64,000 nt of DNA from Amycolatopsis nalaikhensis (GTDB taxonomy: Bacteria; Actinomycetota; Actinomycetes; Mycobacteriales; Pseudonocardiaceae), in assembly GCF_030264295.1 (NCBI RefSeq), contig NZ_CP127173.1, positions 8,811,501-8,875,500 on the forward strand, given 5' to 3'. The position numbers were made by a program, and so were the translations under genes. The notes under the pieces were generated by a model. That model saw only the letters and a list, made by a program, of their open reading frames with translations. It did not search any database and was not told where the DNA came from. Shown here one piece after another: positions 1-8,005 of this stretch (its first letter is position 1; each line of letters opens with the position of its first letter).

Positions 1-547
1 CGGCCAGCGGGTGCCGGGCCGAGACGCCGACGAAGAACGGCTCCCGCAGCAGCAGCCGGTGTTCGACGCCTTCGGGCAGGGCCAGCGGGAAGCCGGGGAA
101 CTCGCGCAGCACGGCGACGTCGAGCTCGCCGGAGCGCAGCAACACCGTGAGCGTGCCCGTCTCGCGGATCGTGCGGCTGGTCACCTCCCGCCGCGGCACC
201 AGCGTCGTGAGCGCGTTGACGAGCAGGCTGAACTGCTGCGCCGGGATCCCGCCCACCTTGAGCGGCGCGCCCGCCTCGCTGCGGGCGTTCACGCGGGCGG
301 TGCGCTGCAGGACTTCGAACTGGCGCAGCAGGTTCCGCGCGTCGCGCACGAGCTCGGCCCCGGCGTGGGTGGGCAGCACGCCGTCGGCCGAGCGGACGAA
401 CAGCGGGCCGCCGAAGAAGCGCTCGATCCGCTTCAGCTGCGTCGTCACCGCGGGCTGGCTCAGGTGCAGCCGCGCGGCGGCCCGGCGCAGGCTCCCGGCG
501 TCGGCGACCTCGACCACGAGCTCCAGGTGCCTGATCTCCAAGCGCAT
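1..547 (-). CDS. LysR-family transcriptional regulator (3' end cut by window edge)
   Basis: This is the N-terminal 182 residues of a LysR regulator that starts at the ATG at 547 and runs off the left edge. Its start MRLEIRHLELVVEVADAGSL is the classic winged-helix opening, followed by the helix-turn-helix segment RAAARLHLSQPAVTTQLKR and a hinge into the periplasmic-binding-like effector domain. It is divergent from the operon starting at 635, across 87 bases. LysR proteins usually control the adjacent divergent genes, so the JAMM/SnoaL/VOC operon is the likely target. The effector is not predictable from what is visible. Confidence 0.9.
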   Translation of the reverse strand, partial: MRLEIRHLELVVEVADAGSLRRAAARLHLSQPAVTTQLKRIERFFGGPLFVRSADGVLPTHAGAELVRDARNLLRQFEVLQRTARVNARSEAGAPLKVGGIPAQQFSLLVNALTTLVPRREVTSRTIRETGTLTVLLRSGELDVAVLREFPGFPLALPEGVEHRLLLREPFFVGVSARHPLA

Positions 548-634
548 GATCGGCAACGTTATCGCCCCCTGCAATAGGGCCGGTCCCGTGACGACGATGG
601 CCGCGCGGCCCGGCGCGCGGTTACGTTCCCCCGC

Positions 635-1234
635 GTGACAGTTCTGGTTTCCGTTCCGGTGAGCGGGAAGTCGGCCCTTCCCGTGCTGTTCCCCGATTCC
701 GTGCTCCGCCGGTTCCTCGACGCGGCCGCCGCCGAATACTCCCGCATCACCCCCGACGAACCGAGACCGTGCTTCGCGGTGCTGCTCGGCACGGTCACGC
801 CGGACGCGACGGTGGTGGCGGACCTCGCCTTCGGCCGCAACGCGCGCACGACCGACCCGGGCGCCCGCGCGGAGTTCGCGACGGCGATCGTCCCGCGGTT
901 CGGGTCCGCCTACGAAAACCCGGTCCGCGCCTGGTGGTTCGAGCCCGCCGACCTGCTGCGCGTGGCCCGCGCAGCCGAAGCGCGCGGCCTCGACGTGCTC
1001 GGCTCCATCCACCTGCACCCGGACTGGCACCGGCTCGGGCCGGACTGCGAACGCGACCGCCCGCTCAGCGAACGCCCGACGCCGATGGACGAATACGTGT
1101 TCCGCGGCGCGGGCTGGCCGCTGAACGTCGTCTGCTACCTCGAACGCCGGGACGGCCGGTTCTACTACTCACTGGCGGCGTGGGACGGCGACTGCGCGCC
1201 GCTGCCCTTCCGCGCGGAACTGGGGGAAGCGTGA
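635..1234 (+). CDS. JAMM/MPN (Mov34-type) metalloprotease-like protein
   Basis: A 199-residue soluble protein starting with GTG. Residues 124-152 contain a histidine pair followed by a proline (H126, H128, P129), then S145 and D152. This resembles the zinc-binding JAMM motif of Mov34/MPN isopeptidases, but the spacing from the His pair to Ser and Asp is longer than the canonical HxH-x7-S-x2-D. A Glu (E42) just before the strand CFAVLLG could be the catalytic glutamate. JAMM proteins cleave isopeptide bonds or activate small sulfur-carrier proteins, but no ubiquitin-like carrier lies nearby, so the substrate is unknown. It is first in a three-gene operon and overlaps the next start by GTGA. 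Confidence 0.6.
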   Translation: MTVLVSVPVSGKSALPVLFPDSVLRRFLDAAAAEYSRITPDEPRPCFAVLLGTVTPDATVVADLAFGRNARTTDPGARAEFATAIVPRFGSAYENPVRAWWFEPADLLRVARAAEARGLDVLGSIHLHPDWHRLGPDCERDRPLSERPTPMDEYVFRGAGWPLNVVCYLERRDGRFYYSLAAWDGDCAPLPFRAELGEA

Positions 1235-1590
1235 TCCACGCACTGTGGCGGACGATGGCGGCGGGCTGGAACGCGGGCGACGCCGCACTTTTCGCTTCCG
1301 TCTTCGCCGCCGACGTCGATTTCGTGAACGTCCGCGGCGAAGCCCTCCTCGGCCGCGACGCGGTAGAAGCCGGGCACGCGCGGCTCTTCGAGACGGCTTA
1401 CCGCGGGACGACGCTGAGCGCGACCGTGACGCTGGTGCGGCCGTTGACGCCGGAGCTTTCCCTGGTGCACGCGATGTCGGAGATCCACCCCGCCGGAGTC
1501 GTGACGCACGCCCAAGCCGTGGTCCGGCACGCCGGAGCGCCCGAGATCGCCGCCTTCCACAACATGATCCCGAAAGGACCCGCCGCATGA
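1231..1590 (+). CDS. SnoaL-like / SgcJ-EcaC family small protein (NTF2 fold)
   Basis: A 119-residue protein with a GTG start overlapping the previous stop (GTGA). The pattern WRTMAAGWNAGDAALFASVFAADVDFVNV followed by GRDAVEAGHARLF is typical of DUF4440/SgcJ-type NTF2-like proteins. These form a conical pocket and act as cyclases, isomerases or ligand-binding partners in secondary metabolism and detoxification. No catalytic residue can be assigned. Its stop overlaps the following ATG (ATGA), so the three genes are translationally coupled. Confidence 0.7.
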   Translation: MIHALWRTMAAGWNAGDAALFASVFAADVDFVNVRGEALLGRDAVEAGHARLFETAYRGTTLSATVTLVRPLTPELSLVHAMSEIHPAGVVTHAQAVVRHAGAPEIAAFHNMIPKGPAA

Positions 1591-2003
1591 CCCGCCCCCG
1601 GCTCCGCCACCTCGCCTTCGTCGTGCGGGACGCGCGGCGCATGGCCGAGTTCTACCGCACGCACTTCGGCATGGAGCTGTTCCACACCGACCCGGACGGC
1701 AGCCACTTCGTCACCGACGGGTACCTCAACCTGGCCCTCATCCAGCAGCAGCTGAGCGGCGACGTCCCGACCGGGTTCAACCACTTCGGCTTCGACGTCC
1801 CGGCGGTGGCCCCGGTGGCCGAATCCCTGGCCGAAGCGGGGGTCCCGCGGCCGGTGCTGCGCGGCGGGGACCGGCCGTTCGCCGAGTACCGGGCGATCGA
1901 CCCCGAGGGCAACTGGTTCGACCTGTCCGAACACGGGTTCCTGCCCCCGGCGGCGCGGGACGACGCCGGGAGCGTCCACTCCGGACCGGAGGGTCAGCGG
2001 TAG
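1587..2003 (+). CDS. VOC (glyoxalase/bleomycin resistance) family protein
   Basis: A 138-residue single-module VOC protein. The opening RLRHLAFVVRDARRMAEFYR and the closing segment DPEGNWFDLSEHG are the usual beta-alpha-beta-beta-beta signatures, with a potential metal-binding histidine near the start and a Glu/Asp in the last strand. VOC proteins are metal-dependent lyases, dioxygenases or antibiotic binders; which one cannot be told here. It is the last gene of the coupled JAMM/SnoaL/VOC operon. Its 3' end overlaps the convergent membrane-protein gene by 10 bases. Confidence 0.8.
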   Translation: MTRPRLRHLAFVVRDARRMAEFYRTHFGMELFHTDPDGSHFVTDGYLNLALIQQQLSGDVPTGFNHFGFDVPAVAPVAESLAEAGVPRPVLRGGDRPFAEYRAIDPEGNWFDLSEHGFLPPAARDDAGSVHSGPEGQR

Positions 2004-2359
2004 GGCGCGCCGCGCGGAGCCTGGCGGACGGGGCGCTGGCCCTGCTGCTGCCGGGGCGGCGGCGGGCCCGGACGCCGGGCCGGCCCGCGGTCCGCCGGGC
2101 GCGGCGGGCGGCCCTGCGCCGGGCGCGGAGCCCGTGCGGGAGCCTCGGGCTCCGGCTCGCGGGGCGCGCGAGCGGGACGGTTCGCCCAGGAGTCGAAGAG
2201 CAGGATCAACCCCGCGAAGACGGCGCAGCCGAGCCCGAGCGCCACGTTGACCAGCGCGCCGAGGATCCCGGCGACGAGCAGCACGGGCAGCACGGCCATC
2301 AGGCAATACGGGTCGATCCGGCCGAACTTCGGGCGGGACGGCCCCTCGCGGGGACTCAC
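1994..2359 (-). CDS. Small membrane protein with Pro/Arg-rich cytoplasmic tail
   Basis: About 121 residues from a GTG at 2359. After a short polar N-terminus come two adjacent hydrophobic stretches (CLMAVLPVLLVAGILGALV and VALGLGCAVFAGLILLF), then a disordered tail of repeated Pro, Arg, Ala and Gln. I do not recognise the family; similar proteins occur as unnamed actinobacterial membrane proteins. An upstream ATG at 2437 in the same frame is possible, but the extra residues look non-coding. The gene converges on the VOC gene. Confidence 0.5.
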   Translation of the reverse strand: MSPREGPSRPKFGRIDPYCLMAVLPVLLVAGILGALVNVALGLGCAVFAGLILLFDSWANRPARAPREPEPEAPARAPRPAQGRPPRPADRGPARRPGPPPPRQQQGQRPVRQAPRGAPYR

Positions 2360-2492
2360 CGCGCGACCTCCGAGTTCCTTCGCGACATCGGTGCAGTATG
2401 GAACACTCCGCCCGGCTCGGCCAGTGACGCGGCACACGGCCGGGATCCGGACAAACCGACCTTATCATCCACGGTCCGCGGGACGCCGCTGC

Positions 2493-3524
2493 TCAGGCCG
2501 CTCGCAGGGCCGTCTCGACCTCGGCGCCGGTGAGCCGCTTCGGGCCGACGTAGTACAGCACCGCGCCGGCCGCGAGCTCCGCGTCCCACGCGGGGTTCAC
2601 CACCAGGTCGGCGCCCGTGCGCACGGCCAGCACCGTCGCGCCGAACGCCCGCCCGAGCGCCAGCCGGCAGCGCTCGGCGGGGAGCCGCCCCAGTGACTCG
2701 GGCAGCGTCACCGAGAACGTGTCGGCGCCGCCCGCGGTCATCAGCTCCGCGTAGACCTCGGCGATGCCCGGCGAGGTCAGCTCCTCGCTGACCATCCGCG
2801 GCACGTGCCACTGCACGCAGCGGATCCGCGGGTCGACGTAGCGCACCAGCTCGGCCCGCTCGAGGTCCCGCAGGGTCACCACGACGTGCGCCGCCGGGTT
2901 GGCGTGGTCCACGGTGACCGCGACGGCCAGCGCCGCGTTGTCGTCGGCCATGTCCACCAGGACGGCGGCGGCGCGCGGCACGCCCGCCCTGGCCAGGACG
3001 TCGGCCGCGGTCGGGTCACCGCGGACGAACCGCACCGGCCCGCCGGGCATCGGGTGCTCCGGCACCTCCTCGCCGGCGCAGAGGACCAGCGCGGTCACGC
3101 CGTCGGCGACGAGCTGGGCCACGATCCGTTCGGTCCGCCCGGCCGTGTACCCGATCAGCACCGTGTGCCCGGCCGACCGCACCGGCTCCGTCCCCTGCAT
3201 CCGCCGTCCCTTCGCCTGCTCCAGCCGGCCCGCGAGCTTGGTGAACACCGTCGTGAGCGTGGCGATGCCGCCGACGATCACGTAGCCGCCCACGAACCGC
3301 CCCGCGACGGTCTCGGGCGAGAAGTCGCCGTAACCGACCGTGGCGGCCGTGACGACGAAGTACCACCAGTACGTGCCCGGCCGGACCAGCTCGCTGCCCG
3401 CCGGCTCGGCCAGCGCCATCAGCGGCCAGCTCGTCGCGAACACGACGGTCACGACCGCGACCGGCAGCGCCCAGCCCCGGTGCAGCACCCAGCGGGCGAA
3501 CAGCCGCGAGACGAAGAACGGCAC
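2493..3524 (-). CDS. Potassium channel with TrkA-N (RCK) regulatory domain
   Basis: A 343-residue protein with a two-TM pore architecture. The first helix is about residues 20-40, then a pore loop with the selectivity filter TVGYGD (62-67), and a second helix about 75-95. After a basic linker, a Rossmann-type RCK domain starts near GHTVLIGYTAGRTERIV, and a TrkA-C-like region lies at the C-terminus. Channels of this type gate K+ flux in response to nucleotides or ions bound to the RCK ring. It stands alone, facing away from the glycosidase downstream. Confidence 0.9.
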   Translation of the reverse strand: MPFFVSRLFARWVLHRGWALPVAVVTVVFATSWPLMALAEPAGSELVRPGTYWWYFVVTAATVGYGDFSPETVAGRFVGGYVIVGGIATLTTVFTKLAGRLEQAKGRRMQGTEPVRSAGHTVLIGYTAGRTERIVAQLVADGVTALVLCAGEEVPEHPMPGGPVRFVRGDPTAADVLARAGVPRAAAVLVDMADDNAALAVAVTVDHANPAAHVVVTLRDLERAELVRYVDPRIRCVQWHVPRMVSEELTSPGIAEVYAELMTAGGADTFSVTLPESLGRLPAERCRLALGRAFGATVLAVRTGADLVVNPAWDAELAAGAVLYYVGPKRLTGAEVETALRAA

Positions 3525-3720
3525 CGGGCCCTCCTCACCGAACGCGACCGGGTTCCGTCACCCGATCACACGGTGCGACCGGGCACAACGGTCTTTACCG
3601 GACCGTGACGGCCCCGCCGCCGCCGGACAGAAACGGACAGAAATGCCGTGTTCCCAGGGAAAAGCCGACTTTCCGTGGTGCACTGTCTCCGGTCTGACGG
3701 CACTGAAAGGGGTACGCGCG

Positions 3721-5748
3721 ATGAGGAAACGGTCCCGCACCGCTTCGCTGGTCCTCGCCGTGGCGGTCGCCGGCGGCGTCGTGGCCGGGGCGGGCTTGGC
3801 CGACGGCGCTCCCGCGCCGCCCACCCTCGAGTTCGCGAACCCGGAAAGCCAAGCCCTGCTCGGCACGGCGTACACCGCGGCCCTCGGCAACCTGCTGCGC
3901 ACCAACACGATCGCCTACGACCCGCGCTACGACAAGACCGGCCTGCTCGACCCCGCGGTCGGCATCGTGCGCGCGGGCGGCGGTTACGCCCAGCCGTGGA
4001 CGCGCGACGCGTCGATCAACAGCTGGAACGCCACGAGCCTGCTCGACCCGGCGCTCGCGCGGAACACCCTGTGGGCCGTGGTCGACGAGGACGCCACCGG
4101 CGCCCCGCGCGTCCAGCAGGACGACCAGCAGTGGGACCAGGTCGTCTGGGTGACCGCCGCGTGGCACCACTACCTCGTCACCGGCGACCGGACGTTCCTC
4201 GACACCGCCTACCGCACGGCCGCGGACACGCTGACGATCCGCGAGCACGCCACCACCGCCGGGTACAACGCCACCTACGGGCTGTTCACCGGCGCGTCGT
4301 TCTTCAACGACGGCATCGCCGGGTACCCCGCGCCGCCCGCCGACGCGACCGAGTCGGTCAGCACCGGCAGCATGCCGTGGCCGGGTGTGGCGAGCGGGAT
4401 GTACTTGAGCACCAACGAGCTTTACTACGCCGCGTACGTGAACGCCGCGAACATGGCCGAGCAGCTGCACCGGCCGGGCGCGGAAGCCGCCGGGTTCCGG
4501 GCGAAGGCCACCGCGCTGAAGGCCGCGATCAACCGGCACTTCTGGAACCCGGCCACCGGCCGCTACGACTACCAGCTGCTCGCCGACGGCTCCCGCGGCG
4601 CCTACCAGGAGGGCTCCGGGCTGGCATTCGCGATCCTGTTCGGCGTCGCGAACCCGGCGCAGGCCCGGTCGATCCTGGCCAACGCCCACGAGATGACGTG
4701 GGGCATGCCCGACACCTTCCCGAACTGGGACCGCTACTCCGACGCGCAGCCCGGACGGCACAACGCGATCGTCTGGCCGCTCGTGCAGGGCCTGTGGGCC
4801 AAAGCGCTGGCGCAGCAGGATGACGAGAACGCGTTCGCGGCGGAGACGGCCCGGCTGGCGAAGCTCGCCGGGGGCAACAGCGGATTCTGGGAGATCTACA
4901 ACGGGAACACCGGCGTCGTCGACGGCGGGTACCAGCGGCTGGGCGACACCGTGAAGTTCCACTGGGGGTCCGAGCCCGACCAGACCTGGTCGGCGACGGC
5001 GTTCCTCGACATGGTCCACACCGGACTGTTCGGGCTGGGCTTCACCGACCGCGGGCTGGCGTTCACGCCCCGCCTCCCGGCGGGCTGGGGCGACGCGACC
5101 CTGCGCAACCTGCATTACCGCGGCGCGAACCTGACGATCGCGCTGCACGGGGCGGGCACCCGGGTCCGGTCCTTCTCGATCGACGGCAGGCCCGCGCCCG
5201 GCAACTCCGTCCCGGCCACGCTGACCGGCACGCACACCATCGACATCACGCTCACCGGGGCGGCCCCGGCCGACCGCGACGGCGACGGCGTGACCGACGC
5301 GCTGGACCGCTGCGCGGACACGGCGGGCACCGTAGAGGGCTGCCCCGACCCGGCGCACCTCGAGGCGGAAGACGCCCGCAACACCGGCGGCGCGAAGACG
5401 AACGTGAACCACACGGGGTACTCGGGCCGCGCGTTCCTCGACGGGCTCTGGGCGCAGGGCGCGTCGTCGTCGTTCACCGCGCACCGGACGTCGACCGGCG
5501 CCGAGTCCGGCACGCTCACGGTCCGGTACGCCAACGCCAACAACGACACCCGCACGATGACGCTGTCGGTCAACGGCGAGCGGGTGCGGCAGGTGAGCTT
5601 CCCGAAGGTTTCCGACAGCTGGGACGCCTGGGGCACGGCGACGTTCACCGACGTGCCGCTGAGCGGCCGCGACCCGGTGGTGACCCTGTCGTACGAGCCG
5701 GGCGACAACGGCTCGATCAACCTCGACTGGCTCGGGTACCGGTCCTAG
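3721..5748 (+). CDS. Secreted six-hairpin (MGH1-like) glycoside hydrolase with TSP3 repeat and CBM35-type domain
   Basis: A 675-residue secreted protein. A signal peptide (basic MRKRSR, hydrophobic core, cleavage near ADGA) is followed by an (alpha/alpha)6 catalytic domain, about residues 35-500. Motifs such as AQPWTRDASINSW, QQDDQQWDQVVWVT and HWGSEPDQTWSATAFL recall mannosylglycerate-hydrolase-like / GH63-type enzymes. A calcium-type thrombospondin-3 repeat (DRDGDGVTDALDRC, ending GCPD) links to a C-terminal beta-sandwich resembling CBM35. Substrate cannot be fixed from sequence; an alpha-glucoside or mannoside is plausible. The start follows a weak GAAAGGGG ribosome site. Its stop overlaps the convergent FkbM gene by 4 bases. 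Confidence 0.75.
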   Translation: MRKRSRTASLVLAVAVAGGVVAGAGLADGAPAPPTLEFANPESQALLGTAYTAALGNLLRTNTIAYDPRYDKTGLLDPAVGIVRAGGGYAQPWTRDASINSWNATSLLDPALARNTLWAVVDEDATGAPRVQQDDQQWDQVVWVTAAWHHYLVTGDRTFLDTAYRTAADTLTIREHATTAGYNATYGLFTGASFFNDGIAGYPAPPADATESVSTGSMPWPGVASGMYLSTNELYYAAYVNAANMAEQLHRPGAEAAGFRAKATALKAAINRHFWNPATGRYDYQLLADGSRGAYQEGSGLAFAILFGVANPAQARSILANAHEMTWGMPDTFPNWDRYSDAQPGRHNAIVWPLVQGLWAKALAQQDDENAFAAETARLAKLAGGNSGFWEIYNGNTGVVDGGYQRLGDTVKFHWGSEPDQTWSATAFLDMVHTGLFGLGFTDRGLAFTPRLPAGWGDATLRNLHYRGANLTIALHGAGTRVRSFSIDGRPAPGNSVPATLTGTHTIDITLTGAAPADRDGDGVTDALDRCADTAGTVEGCPDPAHLEAEDARNTGGAKTNVNHTGYSGRAFLDGLWAQGASSSFTAHRTSTGAESGTLTVRYANANNDTRTMTLSVNGERVRQVSFPKVSDSWDAWGTATFTDVPLSGRDPVVTLSYEPGDNGSINLDWLGYRS

Positions 5749-6536
5749 CGCGTCGCGAACACCATCCCGATGTCCGCGGCCCGCTGGACGGCGTCCTGGC
5801 GCGCGTCGACCGTGAACCCGCGGGCCGCGAAGACCTCGCGGACGGCGTCGCGGTTCCGCTGCCAGCCCTCGACCTCGACGACCGCCTGGCGGACCAGCGG
5901 CCAGTGCCGGTCGTCGAGGCCGCGCAGCACGTCCAGCTCGGCGCCTTCGACGTCGACCTTGAGCAGGTCGATCCGGTCGATGCCGTGTTCGTCGAGCACG
6001 GGCGACAGCGGCCGGACCGCGACGCGGTGCGTCTCGAGCTGCCGCAGCACCCGCAGCTTGCGGCCGACCAGGCCGCGCAGCACCGGCGCGGGGATGCGCC
6101 GCAACGCCGGGCCCAGCCCGCCCCCGCGGATCATCTCCACCACGCTCGCGGTGACCCGGCGCCGCTCGGCTTCGACGGTGCCCTCGTTGCGCCACGACGA
6201 CGAAAAGATGGTCGCGCCCGGGAAGTAGCTGAAGTCGAGTTCGTCCGGCGCGGCCGCCAGGCCGAACGGCAACGCGGTCAGCCGTCCGCCGAAGAACTCG
6301 CGGGCGTTGCGGTCCAGGGTTGCGAACAGCGGCGGCAGCGGCTCGAACGCGAAGATCCGGACGTCGCCGTCGAGCCGTTCGAAGACGGCGGCGGAGAACA
6401 CGCCGACGTTGGCCCCGACGTCGAGGACCGTGGCACCGGGCGCCAGCTCGATCCCGGCGGCGAAGTAGCCGCCCACCTCCTCCCGCAGAAAAGCGACTTC
6501 CCACGGGTTGATGCTGTGCAAGCCGATCGCGTCCAT
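5745..6536 (-). CDS. FkbM-family SAM-dependent methyltransferase
   Basis: 263 residues. The SAM site VLDVGANVGVFSAAVF lies at about residues 37-52, and the second FkbM hallmark DLLKVDVEGAELDVLRGL at about 190-207. FkbM enzymes O-methylate sugars, polyketides or peptides. No biosynthetic cluster surrounds it, so the acceptor is unknown. It lies 4 bases after the small gene 6541-6873 in the same direction, so the two are probably co-transcribed. Confidence 0.88.
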   Translation of the reverse strand: MDAIGLHSINPWEVAFLREEVGGYFAAGIELAPGATVLDVGANVGVFSAAVFERLDGDVRIFAFEPLPPLFATLDRNAREFFGGRLTALPFGLAAAPDELDFSYFPGATIFSSSWRNEGTVEAERRRVTASVVEMIRGGGLGPALRRIPAPVLRGLVGRKLRVLRQLETHRVAVRPLSPVLDEHGIDRIDLLKVDVEGAELDVLRGLDDRHWPLVRQAVVEVEGWQRNRDAVREVFAARGFTVDARQDAVQRAADIGMVFATR

Positions 6537-6540
6537 CGGG

Positions 6541-6873
6541 CTACTTCGCGGCCAGCGCCGCCTTGATGTCGGCCACCAGTCTCCGGACCTGCCCGCGGTC
6601 GATGGCGTTGTAGCAGAACGTGGTCATGTCGATCTTGTCGCCGCCGCCCGCCGGGTTTTCGAGGACCGCGCCCGAGCCGCCGTCGACGTCGAAGTGCAGC
6701 CGGCCGGGCCGGGTCACGCCCGGTTCGACGTTGCTGACCCCCTTGACCCGCGAGACCGCGAACGAGTTCCGCGTGTTGTTGCCGAACGTGCCTTCCCGCA
6801 GCGCGGCACTGATCACGATCGTCCTGCCGTTGAAGGTGATCGAGCGCCGCCTCGAGTGGATGTAGTGGTGCAC
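6541..6873 (-). CDS. Small conserved-looking protein of unknown function (DUF4429/PH-like?)
   Basis: 110 residues, GTG start, with a GGAGGA ribosome site. It begins with short beta strands (RSITFNGRTIVIS) and later has GVSNVEPGVTRPGRLHFDVDGG, ending in an amphipathic helix DRGQVRRLVADIKAAL. The strand pattern and the phrase about a ligand-derived GRLHF strand resemble bacterial PH-like DUF4429 modules, but this is a weak impression. It directly precedes the FkbM gene. No catalytic motif is visible. Confidence 0.5.
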   Translation of the reverse strand: MHHYIHSRRRSITFNGRTIVISAALREGTFGNNTRNSFAVSRVKGVSNVEPGVTRPGRLHFDVDGGSGAVLENPAGGGDKIDMTTFCYNAIDRGQVRRLVADIKAALAAK

Positions 6874-7013
6874 AACGCTTCCTCCCGCCGGGGACCGGGA
6901 GGATCACTGTAGGAGGCCGCCGATTTCGCGCGCAAGAACGCTGGGCCGGTCGCCCGATGCCGTTCGGCCGGGCGGAAGCCGGTACCCGCACCCGAATGGT
7001 CCGATGTGGACCC

Positions 7014-7988
7014 TCAGGCGGACGAGGCGAGGCGGGACGGCGTCGAGACCAGGCGCACCGACTCCACCGCGAACCCCGAAAGCACCAGGCGCGCCGAGCA
7101 GCGGCTCTCACCGGACGCCACCGACGGCACCCGCCGCAGGACCACCTCGTACGTCTGGCGCCCCGCCGCGACCACGACTCTGCGTGTATCCCCGTCGGTG
7201 TAGCTCGCGACGGCCTCGACCGCGTCCAGGCCGCGCAAGCCGGTGCGGCCCCGGACCGCGATCTCCGCGAACTGCTCCCACGAGCTGTCCGCCGACGTGC
7301 GGCCGCGCAGGTGCTCCAGCCGGACGTTGCCGGCCAGCGCCTCCTTGGCCACCAGCTCGGCCTCGGCCGCGCCGAGCCCGCCGTGCAGGAAGCCGTCCGG
7401 GACCGTCAGGAGGTTGCCCGCCCAGCGGTCGCCGCCGACGTGGCTCACCTCCCACACCAGGCCCGGGTGGTTCTGGGTCAGCCCGGTCACCACCGGCCGC
7501 CCGTACACCGCGCAGCACATGTCCTTGCTGCCGTGCGTGCAGACCAGGAACAGCGGGCCGGGCACCGGGGTGCCGTGGCCGCCGCGGCCCGCGGCCACGG
7601 CTTCCAGATCGAGGTTCGCGAGCTCGGCGAGGTCAGTGACCTCGAGCCGCTCGAGCCAGCGCCGGCCGGGGCGGCCGCTCGCGACGAACACCGTGCGCGG
7701 CGCGCCCGGCACCCGTGCGTGGCGCCCCGGCTTGCGGATGAGCAGCGGGCGCAGCCCGGCCTGGCGGGCGGCGTCGAGCAGGTGATCGGGGAAGGCCTCG
7801 GCCACCACGGTCTCGAGGGCGTCCGGCGCCCACGCGCCGGGCTGCTCGATGAGCAGCCACGACGTCATGTGCCCGGCGGTGCCCGCGGGCGGACCCCCGA
7901 GGGCTCGGGTCAGCGTGGCGCACCCCGGCGCCGCACCCTCGTGTCCGGCGCAAGCTCCCCCTGGTGCTCCGGAGCTCGACTTAGGCAT
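7014..7988 (-). CDS. Sucrase/ferredoxin-like (thioredoxin-fold) protein
   Basis: About 324 residues from the ATG at 7988. The family signature CTHGSKDMCCAVYGRPV is present, as are the N-terminal motif TSWLLIEQPGAW and a downstream EVSHVGGDRWAGNLL. Family members have a thioredoxin-like [2Fe-2S]-type core and are annotated as sucrase/ferredoxin-like; their reaction is poorly known. The chosen start places the conserved Cys about 20 residues before the TSWLLIEQP motif, as in relatives. The start codon lies inside a perfect 16-base palindrome, so any transcript starting here would be leaderless or the site lies within a longer operon message. It follows the JmjC gene by 17 bases. Confidence 0.85.
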   Translation of the reverse strand: MPKSSSGAPGGACAGHEGAAPGCATLTRALGGPPAGTAGHMTSWLLIEQPGAWAPDALETVVAEAFPDHLLDAARQAGLRPLLIRKPGRHARVPGAPRTVFVASGRPGRRWLERLEVTDLAELANLDLEAVAAGRGGHGTPVPGPLFLVCTHGSKDMCCAVYGRPVVTGLTQNHPGLVWEVSHVGGDRWAGNLLTVPDGFLHGGLGAAEAELVAKEALAGNVRLEHLRGRTSADSSWEQFAEIAVRGRTGLRGLDAVEAVASYTDGDTRRVVVAAGRQTYEVVLRRVPSVASGESRCSARLVLSGFAVESVRLVSTPSRLASSA

Positions 7989-7995
7989 GCCTAAG
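7980..7995. promoter_or_regulatory. Perfect 16-bp palindrome, DtxR/IdeR-like half sites
   Basis: CTTAGGCATGCCTAAG is a perfect inverted repeat lying in the gap between the JmjC gene and the sucrase/ferredoxin-like gene, covering the latter's ATG. The TTAGG and CCTAA arms are those of actinobacterial iron (DtxR/IdeR/DmdR) boxes, but the arms are 4 bases apart rather than 9, so a full match to the 19-bp consensus is absent. It could be an operator for an internal promoter. This is inference. Confidence 0.45.
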
Positions 7996-8005
7996 CGTAC
8001 CTGAC

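Noticed and set aside
3595..6504. 969-codon minus-strand open frame across the glycosidase
   Set aside because: It covers two real genes in other frames and has low-complexity Arg/Gly/Val composition without any motif.
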